This document shows positions 48,312 through 60,307 of a stretch of 64,000 bases of DNA, one piece after another; position 1 is the first letter of the stretch, and every line of letters starts with the position of its first letter. The notes beneath the pieces were generated by a model, which worked only from the letters and a program-made list of their open reading frames with translations, was not told the DNA's origin and did no database searches. The translations under genes were made by a program, and so were the position numbers. Where the stretch lies: assembly GCA_902729315.2 (NCBI GenBank), contig LR746270.1:1501001-1565000 (forward strand), read 5' to 3'. This DNA comes from Spirodela intermedia (taxonomy: Eukaryota > Streptophyta > Magnoliopsida > Alismatales > Araceae).

Positions 48312-48813
48312 CTCCACCTAAGTCAAAGGGCATGGATCATCAATAAAACACTGAAGGAAAGATCCCAAAAAAAAAGGAAAGAAGCAAAATTAATTCCACC
48401 ACCAGGTTCATTCACCGAGGCAACGAAATGAACATCGGAGAGAAGGGGGGTTGTGCTAATTCAGGAATATCCGGAACGAAATCAGCCTGCTCGGGAACCG
48501 ACTGATCAATCGGTCTAAGAAGAACTCAACGCTCCAGGACATGGGATCGTTGGCCGCGTTTGCCAGGGTTTCCCAAGGTTTTGGGCGTCCATTTGGGAAA
48601 AAAACAGGAATAATCAAGGTGAGGCTACTGCATCAGAGATTGCTGAAGAGATAATTTCTTCAAAGAGGATCGCACATGAAGCATAGGCGATTTGAGTTAC
48701 CGCGACGACTCGTAACAGCCGCCCCTCGTCAGGCCCCTCTTTCTGGACCGCTTCCGGCGGGAACTTCACCGGAGCAGCCCTCTCCCGTCCTACCAGACAG
48801 ACCTAGAGAGAGG

Positions 48814-48852
<39 letters not shown>

Positions 48853-49600
48853 TAGGGGGATCATACCTTGTTCGTCTCCGGCGTAGCACCGCGCGAGGCA
48901 GGCAACTGGGAAGATGAAGGGACGGCGACGTCCTGGAATGAAACCCTAAACCCCACTACGCTGCCCCCAATTTCAGATCCCCGATAGTCGATCGGTTATC
49001 ACCCGGTAGTGGACGGATCAAGCGACGGTTCGTGGAGATCGCTATTGGATCGTCCCAACGAACCCGTATCTGGATCGCTATCGCTGCCATCTGGATGGAG
49101 AGACCCACTTTGCTTGTTCTCAGCAGGTTTTACAGCCGGCGGCGGGTTTTGACGAGCCACGAATGGCCCACATGTCCCTGATTTCCACGCCCGACAAGAC
49201 GGACGGACGGTGCAGATCGACGACACAAAACCCTTGATCGGCTGATATTGGGCCACGAGAAGATTAGGCTTTTACCCTAGCCAAGGTCAGCCCATTTACA
49301 TGTTAGGTTGTCTCAGCGAACCGGGCCGAATAATGAGCCTGAAATGGGCCTTGCCACTCATGAGAGAGAGGCAGAGAGAGAGAGAGAGAGAGAGAGCTCC
49401 GCGTGGGTTGAACCACCTCTTTGCTGCTGTCGATACGCGTATAGAAGGTAAACAAACGGAGGAGAGGGGCTCTCACGTATTAGAAGATGAACTCGTTTCC
49501 TGGAGATCTTGTGTCCTCATTCTTCCTTCCCACTGTTTCCCCCACCCTCCCCCCGGCCGCGCCCTCGGGCTACTTTCTAAAACTGTATATCCTGGGTGGA
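48312..49600. other. EBP2 promoter/leader and P450 3' flank
   Basis: It contains a GA tract (48804-48849), a purine-rich run near 49372-49397 and no gene. The segment 49111-49435 is repeated at 55884-56204 in the decayed second copy of this block. Confidence 0.7.
48804..48849. repeat. (GA)n tract upstream of EBP2
   Basis: A GA run of about 40 bp with one GGGG interruption, some 500 bp upstream of the EBP2 start codon. Confidence 0.88.
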
Positions 49601-51622
49601 TCAGAGACGGCGCAAGATGACCTGGGCGCCGTGCTGGGGCTGGAGGGTCATGACGACGCTCGGCGCGTGGGTGTACGCCGGAGAGAGCTCGAAGGAGAAG
49701 CTCTGCAGGATGGAGACGAGACCCATCTTCGCCTCCACCATGGCAAAGCCCTGGCCGACACAGACGCGAACCCCGCCGCCGAAGGGGAAGAAGGCCGTCC
49801 CCGCCGCCGGCGACTGGTTCTTCGACGCCCTGGAGACCCCCTCGGCGAACCTCTCCGGGTTGAAATCACCGGCGTCGTCCCCCCAGTACTCCGGATCGTG
49901 CTGGACCAGCAGGACGGCCAGCTGGAGCTGCACCCCCGCCGGCAAGCTGTACTCTCCCACCGTCGTCGCCGCCCGGGTGATCCGAGAGAGGAACAGCACC
50001 GGCGGGTACAGTCGGAGCACCTCATGGAGAACCATCGTTACCTGCAACATACAAGAAAGAGAGAGAGAGGGATCACCCGCCTGAACCTGGCAGATAATGA
50101 GAGATTGAGGTGATGAGGGAGGAGGAATGTTTCCCACAATCTTCAGCTGGCTCAGTCTGTCGAAGTCCGGCTTCTCCCTGCCGAAAACCTGCAGAACCTC
50201 GGCCCTGGCGCGGTCCTGCCAGCTCGGATGCATTGCTAGGGCGACCATGGCCCAGGTCAGGAGGATGGAGGTCGTCTCCTGCCCGGCAAAATAGAAGAGC
50301 TTGCATTCTTCGATCACCTCCTCAGTCGTCATCCGGGCCACCCCTCTGGAGGTCCCATCCTCCTGGAAGCCGACCTGGTTGGATTGCAGGAGCAGGCCCA
50401 GCAGGTCGTCGTCGCCGGTGGCGGCGCCAGGCGCCGCCTGTCGCAGTGCCTTCTCTCTTCTGGCGATGATTTCCCGGAGGAGGTCCTCCATCTCCCGGTC
50501 GACTTCCCTCATCCGTCGGTTCCTCTTCGTGGGGAGAAACCTGTAACCGGGAATCTGAAAGTTCTGAAGGGATTGGAGGGCAAGCTCGGCCTGCTCATCC
50601 TGAAGCTGGAAGATGCGTCTCCCTTTTTCGAAGCTGCTCCCGAAGGCCGTCCGGGATATGACGTCCCTGGTAAAGTTCTGAAGCTCCAGCCACACGTCCA
50701 CCTCGCAGCTCCCCTCCGGATTCAGCAAGCTCTCCCAGCGCCTCACGAGCTCTGCGCAGCAGTAGGAAAACGCCGGCAGCATCCTCTGCGAGATCCACCA
50801 CAGGAGATCTCAGAAGATGATAACGAAGAAGAAGACGATGATCATGATCATGATGCAGAAGACTGAGGATACTGAAGCAGAAGACGAAGATGGAGAAGAA
50901 GAAGAAGAAGAAGAAAACGACGATGATGATCAAGAAGAAAGAAACGAAGAAGAAGGGTCGTTGGGACGGCAGAGATCCTGCCGCAGCAAGGTAATGACAG
51001 AGTCAACGGGGCCGAAAGAAGAACCTTCAGTTTCTCTACGTGAAACGCTGGGTTGATGATCTTCCTGTGCATCGCCCACTTCTCTCCGTCGTAGCCTAAG
51101 AGTCCGCCAACGAGGAGCTGCCCAAGAGGACCGAGCTTCGGCTTCCCGATGTGGCCAGACTTGTTCAAGAGGACCTCTCTGATGAGAAGAGGATCGGCGA
51201 TGATCACCCGGGGACTTACCCCCAACCAGGTCATACTAACCTTGCCTACATCACACCAAGATACAGTCAAGAAGAGATAGATGGATTGATAGATAGATGT
51301 ATATATATAGCGAGAGAGAGAGAGAGAGACCGTAGGTCTTGACGATCTGGTGGTGGAAGGGGAGGACTCGAGGGGGGATATCATGAGAGAAGGGCATGGG
51401 CTTCGATTTGGCCTCCCTGGTAAGACGCATGGTCTCCCTGATGTCGCCGAAGAGGAAACGGTAGGAGGTCCCGTCGATCCCCTGCGCCCGGAGCTTCCTC
51501 TCCGTGCTCCTCGGCGTCCACCACACCCACCGCAGCGTCCTCAGAACCCATCCCAGCAGCAGAACCCCGGCCGCCCATCCCCCCCATCCAACGCCGTCGA
51601 CGAGGAAGCGGCCGCCGGCCAT
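49601..51622 (-). CDS. Cytochrome P450, CYP72A-like
   Basis: A microsomal haem monooxygenase of the plant CYP72 clan. Four exons (51622-51331, 51245-51025, 50785-50138, 50041-49601) join in phase to give 533 aa. An N-terminal membrane anchor (WAAGVLLLGWVLRTLRWVWW) is followed by SHDIPPRVLPFHHQIVKTYG and YDGEKWAMHRKIINPAFHVE. The I-helix is AGQETT (338-343), the K-helix ExxR is Glu394-Arg397 and the haem loop FGGGVRVCVG (474-483) has Cys481. The end YTHAPSVVMTLQPQHGAQ is typical of CYP72A, a subfamily that oxidises terpenoids, saponins or gibberellins; the substrate is unknown. The usual Pro of the haem loop (GPR) is Val here. Intron 1 begins directly with a CT tract (51312-51330). A partial copy lies at 63081-63681. 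Confidence 0.9.
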
Positions 51623-52270
51623 ATCTCTTCCTCCACCAGCACCGGCCGCTGCCTTCCCTCTACCTCAGCTGATCGCCGACGACTTATTCCGGAGTAGATC
51701 TAATGGCGCCCACCCCCCCCGCCCCCCTTCCCAGGTTACGGATGTGACTGCAGGGCCCGTGTCCCCAAAAGCATTCTCATCTTTTCCTCCAAGGTCAAAC
51801 ACTTTGATTTTCCAACGCGGCCCACATTTTCTCTCTCTCTATCTCTCTCTATCTCGTCCAAGGTGCCGTGTTCACTGCAAGTTACCCATTCTCTTGGTCC
51901 GTATCTGCCAAAATTATAACGCTGTCTTGCTGTTCTATGGGTCGTTTTTTATTCATGTTCTTCCGAATAAGTTGCCCTATGTTTGATTTATTTCCCCCCT
52001 TTCTTGTTTGTCTCTACCAAATTTCAAACATTCTGTAGTTAATCTTATATTTTCTCCTAATTTCGTTTTCTTGACCCGCCCAATTCGTAAATTTCTACTT
52101 GACGAACCGAATAGCCGTGTATGCAGGTTGTTTCTCTTCTTTCTTAGATTTATTGCCTCATTTTTTGGCTTATATCTACCAATTTTGACCTATATTCGTC
52201 CATAACCTCATGTTTTATGGTGGTCAATGTTCATCTTAGAGTAGCATTCTATGTCAGTAGACGTGATCAG
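51623..52270. other. P450 promoter region
   Basis: C-rich near the gene, a CT run at about 51833-51855, then AT-rich. The first 200 bp or so is repeated, diverged, upstream of the P450 copy at 63682-63900. It ends at the LTR starting 52271. Confidence 0.6.
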
Positions 52271-52937
52271 TGTTAGAAAACCCGTCAATATATTACAAGA
52301 AACAAAAAATAAAATCTCAAATAATATGACTTAAATCAACTTGAGGATGTAGTGAAATGCTATGTACTAAGAGTAAGGACAATTTGCCTCAAAGATCTAG
52401 TCAAATAACATACAAGATCCTCTAAATGCCCTCTTAATATATGCCTCAAACCTATCTAAGAAATGATGGATCGTGGATGACTCCAACCGATAATAAAAGG
52501 TCTCAATTGCAACTAATTTCTACTTCCAATCAGTCTTCTATCCATATATTCTTTACCTCACATATAGTTTGTAACTTTCGGTTCTTTAACAGCTGATAAC
52601 AACCACTATGTCCTCACATTTCACTCTCTCTTCTCCAACAATAGCCTCAACTATAAACTTTAGGTGGCTGCTTTATTCTACTAAGGTGTTAAAATCTGTT
52701 AAGATAAACACACAGGGAGAGGTTGTTAGACAGAGAAAGAATGTTAAAAGGAAATATAATTGTAAAATTATAATGGTTTTTTATTCTTAAAAAATAAAAT
52801 TTTGAAGAATTTTTTCACCCTCTCTCTCTACTCATTGTAGTGTTATGGACCAAAAGTCAATCCTAGTGGAGTCCACACTCTATTATTGAGCTTGTTCTCA
52901 GACTAACATTATTGAAATATTTTGACATATCTCAACA
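52271..52937 (-). repeat. Copia LTR (667 bp)
   Basis: Begins tgttag and ends ctcaaca, with the polypurine tract directly adjacent on the internal side. No partner LTR is found in the window. Confidence 0.65.
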
Positions 52938-55401
52938 ATCTCCACTTTAGAAAATATCTTAATTAACTACTTCATGTTGAATTTCACTTAAATGATACTC
53001 AACTTATCTCAAAAAACATGAAACTTGAGATTCAAATAATATGTTGACCAATTTGGTTAATATATTGGCACCATTATCTGATGTATAGATCTTCTCTAGT
53101 GAGATATATCTTAAATTTATCAGCTCTCAAATCTTGCGATATGTCACATTAATGTACTTCACCCCTATATGATATATTTGATTCTTTGGCAAATAAATGA
53201 CACTTTGAAAATTGTAGCATAAAATAATTTCAGCTTAATTAAAACTAAGCCCCTTCATAAACAATTCATCCACAATCATAACCTATCTCAATTTAAATCA
53301 TATGCCTAGCTTCTATTGTGTATAACGTTATGGAGCTTGAAGTGTTAATTATCAATTTATTAGCCCCTTGAAGAGTAAACATATTATGTTGTGGATATTT
53401 AATTATCTAAATTAAAATTAATATAAATAAAGCTATTAATTAATAGTAAAAATTACTTCTAGAATATTTATTTAATGTCAATGAAGTCCTTTAAATATCT
53501 TAGAGTTCATTCCACTACTTTTCATTTCTCTTTCCTTAGATTGCATATAAACTTGCTAACCACGCTAGCTGCATATGCTATATTCAATCTTGAACAAACC
53601 ATAACAGAGATTTGACTGCCCACATAATTTGCATAAATAATTTACCTCATTTCTTTAATCTCTACCTTATATTTTTTACTCTAATTAACAAATAATTTTA
53701 ATGATTTTTCAAAAAAGTACTCACATGTTTAGCATCAGTCATATTGAATAAATCAACTACCTTTCAATGTAACTCCTTTAGAGATATCCATAGTTTTTCA
53801 TTCTTCCCATCTCTATAGATTTCTGTACAAAAGATCTTCTTCATTGGCCTAAGATTCTTCACTTCAAATTACTTTTCAACAAATATTTCAACTTTGTGGT
53901 ATCATACATATTCTTGATAATAATAAACAATCATTCTTATAGAATATAAATCAATCTAAGAATAATTTTCAAATAATTTTTCATATGCACAACAGTTATA
54001 CTCACATTGAGTGTAGTTAATTTACACCATAAATGACTTAAACTTATACTATTGTCTTGACAATTATTTTAAATTAGTAAATGTTTTTTTCAATCTATAG
54101 ACACTATGTTTAGAATTACCTTGAAATCTTAAAATTGTTCCATATAAATAGTCTCCTCCAAGTCAACATAGAAGAATGTAGTATTCATACTAAGTTGTTC
54201 TAACTCTATGTCTTATTGTGCAACCTATTGTTGACACTATCCTGATTGATTTGTGTTTTATTAAAAGATTAAACATTTTACTATATTAACCCCCTTTTAA
54301 TAATATTCTTTTGTCGTAAGTCTTTCATTAAATTATAGTTGCTTTTTTAAGATGTAGTTTAATTTTTCTTGAAAATTTTCTTAGATCTAATAGTCTTCTT
54401 CTCCTTTGGAAGTTTAATTAGATCCCAAGTTTTATTTTTGTGTTTTATTTTTTCTAATATTTCCTTTACCTATTAACCCTTCTCTTTGCAATGTATTACC
54501 TCTTGAAAGAATGTGGACTCTCCTTCATATTCAATTATACCTCATTGGAGATCTAATTGTTTGTTAAACATTTGAGGTAGTAATCTCATTGGCTTCTTCC
54601 TTCATTTAATCATTTTTCAGTTGTAGTTTGAGAATTATATGTCTATTCCATGTCTACCAGAACATTTTATTTGTTGAAATTGTCATTTTCTTTGTATTAT
54701 ACATGTTCTTGATCGAAATATTTTATCATTTAAGTTTCATAAAAATTATATCCTTATTGATTACATTCTTTTTTAACTATTGGATCTCAAAACTTATATC
54801 CTTTCACATCATTTATGTACCTCAAAAAAATACATTTCTTAAATTTTGGGTCAAGTTTTATTCTCTCATGACTAAAATATAGATATATCTAGGACATGTA
54901 AATATATGTAAATTTGAATAGTCCGCTTTCCTACATTTTCATACTTCATCAATATTTTTTTTCATTAAAATCATATTAGTTGAGTTGTTAATCACATAAA
55001 CCAGATTAAGTCTAGAAATCTTAAGATAATTGTGCATTACTACTTAATTTTTTTTCTCTCTTATCAATTGTTATATTAATCCTTTTCACTACTTCATTTT
55101 AGTTGGAGTATTTTCCCAATACTACAATATCTTTTACGATATTGATCTTCATAAATTTTGATGAATTTATAATAATTATATTCTAATATATTATTAGTTC
55201 GCAAGACTTCTACCTCATTCTCTATTTGGCTTTCAACTTGAATTTTTCACAACTTTTATTTTACAAGGGTCTCAAATTTATACTTCATAAATAATAAAAC
55301 ATCATCTTTGATACTACATCAACAGGTCTATGTACATTAGGATATATATAATCTAATAATATTTTGTTGTTATAATTGATTAATTTATAACTTAACTTAT
55401 A
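52271..55401 (-). mobile_element. Degenerate Ty1/copia element, 3' portion (LTR, RNase H, RT, part of integrase)
   Basis: Read on the minus strand. A TG...CA LTR spans 52271-52937 on the plus coordinates. Immediately inside it the minus strand reads a polypurine tract (aaagtggagat). Further in are RNase H-like remnants (about 53,000-53,400), the RT C-terminal block with VGSLMYA-like and CTRPDIAYA-like sequence (about 53,500-53,650), more RT (to about 54,000) and integrase-like remnants (about 54,700-55,350). All frames carry many stops, so it is non-coding. It ends abruptly where the EBP2-like fragment begins at 55402; the 5' half and 5' LTR are absent. The order matches the Tnt1/Sto-like branch of copia. 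Confidence 0.75.
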
Positions 55402-55883
55402 CTTCTTCACTGACTCGATGTTCTCCTTCTTTCAACTTGTACCTCCTTCGCCATCTTCTTCGACTCTGTAGCCTTCTTCCTCTCCTCGACCTCCTCAATT
55501 TTCTTCTTCTACTCTAGGAGCCTCACTCCCCTTCACCTTCAGCATGTGGCTATCCATCTTCACCGTCTCGATGTAGCAGTCCGGCGGCCTGAAGAAGGCA
55601 ACTCCCCAAGAGTAGAGCTTCGCATACACCTGCCAGGTGCCCTCCAATGCCTGCGTGTAGCACGCCAGCTCCCTCACGATGTCGTCATTCACGTCCAGAT
55701 CCTTATCCTCCTCGAGGTCAACGGCGAGCTTGTGGATCCAGTTCACGTTCTTTGGCCAGCTGATGTCCTCCAGCTTCTCGAGGTTGCCCTCCCTGTTGTA
55801 GAGGCTCTCTTCGAGGGCTCGCTCGACGGCACCTCTTCCAATTCGGAGTCTGACCCGGAACCGGGCTCGGACTCTGATTCATG
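55402..55883 (-). pseudogene. EBP2 pseudogene fragment
   Basis: Closely similar to 47741-48247 of the intact EBP2 gene and in the same orientation. It lacks the start codon and the first part of the acidic N-terminus, because the match stops at 48247. The whole C-terminal third is also missing. Inside it has lost about 30 bp near 55430 and one base near 55802, which shifts the frame after the PSSEPSKRA-like stretch. Several missense changes occur (CYTQALEGTW, FRPPDCYIETV). It cannot make EBP2. Confidence 0.9.
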
Positions 55884-56204
55884 CTTGTTCTCAGCAGGTT
55901 TTACAGCCGGCCGCAGGTTTTGACGAGCCACGAATGGCCCACATGTCATTGATTTCCACGCCCGACAAGACGGACGGACGGTGTAGATCGACGACACAAA
56001 ACCCTTGATCGGCTGATATTGGGCCACGAGAAGATTAGGCTTTTACCCTAGCCAAGGTCAGCCCATTTACACATTAGGTTGTCTCAGCGAACCGGGCCGA
56101 ATAATGAGCCTGAAATGGGCCTTGCCACCCATGAGAGAGAAGCAGAGAGAGAGAGAGAGAGAGAGCTCCGTGTGGATTGAACCACCTCTTTGTTGCTGTC
56201 GATA
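55884..56204. repeat. Copy of the EBP2-P450 spacer
   Basis: Matches 49111-49435, including the GA run and the aatgggcc stretches. The 860 bp that normally lie between 48247 and 49111 are missing, so EBP2-like and spacer sequence join directly at gattcat/gcttgttc. Confidence 0.9.
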
Positions 56205-57035
56205 GCAAAAGGGGGGGACCCGCCAGTCAGTTGGGCCTGCAAGCAAGTCAGAAGCACAATTAGGGGGAGTTGCGAGCAAGGGCTTGAGCGGCTAAGACCG
56301 ATGGGGGCACGTGTGCGTCACTCCCCTTCCACGTCACTAGTGGCCAGTCGACTGTGAGGCAAGGAGTGGTTGTACACGTGAGAAAAAAGGACTCATTACT
56401 TGTAAATGTAATATTACTATATATTTATCCAAAACTTTAGTGCAAAAGTAATGTGAGACTAAACTCACATCATACCTTCCACTGAAAGGCTTTGAAGATT
56501 TTAATACTTAAAATACCTTTTCATTATAACAGAGATATACCATGATGATGTCGCTTAATAAAGACATTTCAGTACTTATTTCAACCTCTCTCATGCAGAT
56601 AAACAATCGACATGAGTTTGAATCCTCTTAGAGCCAAACTTGTATTTTTATCTGATTATTACAACTTTCCTACAAATCACCAGTGAAGGATTAAGCCACT
56701 AGAATTACTAAATCATCGGTGAAAATCTCGTCAACACAATTCGTAAAGTATTCCTACTAAAATTATTGAATAATTCACGATAAAAAGATTACAAATCTAT
56801 TGAGTAAATCATCTTCGATTGATCGATGAACAAGCCGTCATCGAAAAGAAGACAATATGTTGAGAGATAAGTCGTCACCTCTTGAGAGTGTATCATATGC
56901 GATGAAGAACTTCTTTTTGCTATGCGGACTTGATGATCAAACTCTCTAACATGCGTCCCACCTCCGTCTAGCTCCTCTTAGTGGAGTGACAGCCACCAGA
57001 GAGTTGTAAAGTTACTGTTTTTATACTCCGTTAGG

Positions 57036-60000
57036 TGACGTGACTTAGTCGTTGTATATTAAATCACACAAATTTAAAATTTATAAAACTAGAAAATACT
57101 AATTTTCAGATATTTAGAAGTTTTTATGAAGAAATATATCAATTATAATTCAATAAAACTTCCAAAAAAAGCACTAATTTTTCAGGTCGATTATAGGGAT
57201 GTAATATAATATATAGTAATGATTCAGAATTTTTTTCAAAGAATATTATTTTCTATAAATTTTATACTAAGAAATGAAAATAAAATATATTTAAAATTCA
57301 CAAAAAAGGGAAATAAGGGTGCAGACATTAGTATGACGTCAATGCCTAGCGAACGTGAATCAAGTGGAAATAGAGTTCTACCTGATTCTTATGTAAGCAG
57401 TTACAGACGATTTAATTGATTAAATTAAGATATGTAAAAGTCAGAAGAATCGTAATTGAATGAAGTATATCTTGGTAAATTTAAATCACATAAATTATCA
57501 CTAAATGAAGCGAAAAGTAAGTTGAAAGTAGGAAAATAGAGTTCCAACGTCACGACGGCGATGCGTCGACGATGCACCGAAATCCTAAGCGTTCGGGAGG
57601 ATCATTGATAAGTCTTCATTATCATGAGTTAATAATTAGTAAATAATATAGTTTTAGCCTTAACTCATGATAAATAGACTTATATTTGTGTTAAAGTGTG
57701 AAAAGTGATTTTCAATTGATTAATGTAAATTTTTAGGTAATTATGTGATTTTACATGAATTTATATGATTTTTACAGTCTTGCTTTTGAGATAAATGAAG
57801 AAAAAGAAATAAAAATAAGACAAAATGAGGGGGACCCGCCGGCCAGCCGGGCCCGCAAGCGGGTCAGAAGCTTAGTCGGGGAGTAGCCGCAAGCAGGGGC
57901 TCGAGCGGCTTGGATTGATAAGGGCACGTGTGTGCCACTCCCCTTCCACGTCACCGGTGGCTAGTCGGCTGTGGGCCAAAGAGTGGTCGTACATGCGAGA
58001 GAAGGAACTTTGCTTAGAAAGCTAACATTACTATATATTCGCCCGAAAAATCGGCACACAACCGATGTGGGACTAAACCCGCGTCACACCTTCCTCAGAA
58101 GGGGCGGACAACCGGCGCGGGTTCAAATCCTCCCAGAGTCAAAATTCATATATTTTTATCTGATTATCGTAACTTTCCTACAGATCGCCGGTGAAGGATT
58201 AAGCAACGAGAATCGCTGGATTATCGGCGAAAATCTCGTTAACGTGATTCGCAGAGCATTGCTACTAAAATTGCTCAACAATTCGCGATAAAAGGATCAC
58301 GAATCCATCGAGTAAATCATCTTTGATTGATTGACAAACAAGCCGTCGTCGGGAAGAGGACGATCCGTCGGGAGACGAGTCGCCACCTCCTGAGAGCATA
58401 CCAGATGCGATGAAGAGCCTCCTCTTGCTGCGCGGACCTGAGGATGAAGCTCCCTAACACGTGCCCCACCTCCATCCAGCTCCTCTCTGTCGAGTGACAG
58501 CCGCCGAAGAGCCGCAAAGTCGCCGTTTTTCTGCTCCACCGGGTGACAACCGCCGGAGACAACTCGACGACCTATTTCATTAATCTCTAGACTTCGCGAG
58601 AAGATCTAGAGATTGCCCACGTCGTCTTTGTCCAAAGAGAGCCTTCGAGGCCGTAGACACTACACGACGATCCTCCCGAATGCTCAGGATTCCGGTGCAT
58701 CGCCGACGCATCGCCGTCGCGACGCCGGAACTCTGTTTTCCTGCTTTCAACTTACTTTACACTTCATTTAGTGATAGTTTTTGTGATTTTAATTTACCAA
58801 AATATACTTTGTTCTATTACGATTCTTCCGACTTTTACAGATCTTAATTTGATTAATTAAATCGTCTGTAATCGCTTACGTAAGAATCGTGGGGCGGAAC
58901 TCTGTTTTCGCCCGATTCGCGTTTCCGGGCGCTGACATCATTCTGACGTCTGCACCCTTATTTCCCTTTTTCATAAATTTTAAATATATTTTCTTTTCAT
59001 TTCCTAGTATAAAATTCATAGAAAATCGTATTCATTGAGAAAAATTCTGAATAATTACCAGATATTATATTACATCCCTATGATCGACCTAAAAATTATC
59101 GCTATTTTTGGAAGTTTCATTGAATTATAATTGATATATTTATTTAAAAATACTTCTAAATATCCGAAAATTCGTATTTTTTAGTTTTATAAATTTTAGA
59201 TTTGCGTGATTTAATATACAACAACTAAGTCACGTCAATCATCATGCACTGTCCACGGCCTCGAAGGCTCTCCTTAAACAAAGACGACGTGAGTAATCTC
59301 TAGATCTCTTTGCGAAGTCTAGAGATCAATGAAATGGGTCGTCAAACTGTTTCCAGCGGCTGTCACCCGGTGGAGCGGAAAAATAGCGACTTTGCGGCTC
59401 TTCGGCGGCTATCACCCGACGGAGAGGAGCTGGATGGAGGTGGGGCACGTGTTAGAGAGCTTCATCCTCAAGTCCGTGTAGTAAGAGGAGGCTCTTCATC
59501 GCATCCGGTATGCTCTCAAGAGGTGACGACTCGTTTCTCGGTGGATCGTCCTCTTCCTGACAACGGCTTGTTTGTCGATCAATCGGAGATGTTTTACTCG
59601 ATGGATTCGCAATCCTTTTATCACGAATCGTTCAGTAATTTTAGTAATAATACTCCGTGAATCGTGTCGACGAAATTTTCACCAATGATCCAACGATTCT
59701 AGTTGCTTAATCCTTCATCGGCGATCTGTAGGAAAGTCGCAATAATCAGATAAAAAATATGAGTTTTGGCTTTGGGAGGATTCGAACCCGCGCCGGTTGC
59801 CTGCCCTTTCTAGGGAAGGTGATGCGGGTTTAGTCCCACATCACTTGTGCACCGAATTTTCGGGCGAATATATAGTAATGTTACATTTCAAAGCAAGTCC
59901 CTTTCTCGCGCGTGTACGACCACTCCTTGCCCCACAACCGACTGGCCACCGGTGATGTGAAAGGGGGGTGGCACACACGTTCCCCTATTGGTCCAAGCCG

Positions 60001-60307
60001 CTCGAGCCCCTACTCGCGGCTACTCCTTCGACTACGCTTCCGACCCACTTGCATGCCCAGTTGACTGATAGGTCCCCCCCATTTTGTCTTATTTTTATTT
60101 TAATTTCTTTTTCTTCATTTATCTCAAAAGTAAGACTATAAAAATAATATAAATTCGTATAAAATCACATAATGACCCACAAATTCATGTTAATCAATTG
60201 AAAATCACTTTTCACATTTTAATACAAATATAAGTCTATTTATCATGAGTTAAGGCTAATACTATATTATTTACTAATTATTAACTCATGATAATGAAGA
60301 CTTATCA
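57036..60307 (-). mobile_element. Middle solo LTR (copy C), reverse orientation, interrupted
   Basis: Plus coordinates start tgacgtgactta and end gacttatca; read on the minus strand this is TGATAAG...CGTCA. Its two parts, 57036-57605 and 59243-60307, add up to 1635 bp, almost the same as copy B (1632 bp). It is flanked by ttagg/ctagg (4 of 5 identical) from insertion into copy A. It is interrupted by copy B with an exact duplication. Confidence 0.85.
57606..59237 (+). mobile_element. Inner solo LTR (copy B), 1632 bp, exact 5-bp target-site duplication
   Basis: Starts TGATAAG and ends ACGTCA, flanked on both sides by atcat (57601-57605 and 59238-59242). It contains a TATA-like element (tatatatt near 58031), a CACGTG box (about 57925) and a GGTTCAAATCC box (58120-58130). 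No internal retroelement sequence accompanies it, so it is a solo LTR left by LTR-LTR recombination. No coding domain is visible, so the superfamily is not assigned; the 5-bp duplication fits any LTR element. Confidence 0.88.

Noticed and set aside
50595-50933. Minus-strand ORF of hydrophobic repeats in P450 intron 2
   Set aside because: It is produced by the GAA/GAT-rich intron sequence read in reverse and overlaps exon 3 in another frame.
57606-60307. Single large foldback (terminal-inverted-repeat) DNA transposon
   Set aside because: The arms are explained better by two solo LTRs in opposite orientation. The inner one has exact 5-bp duplications and the outer one regains full LTR length when the inner is removed.
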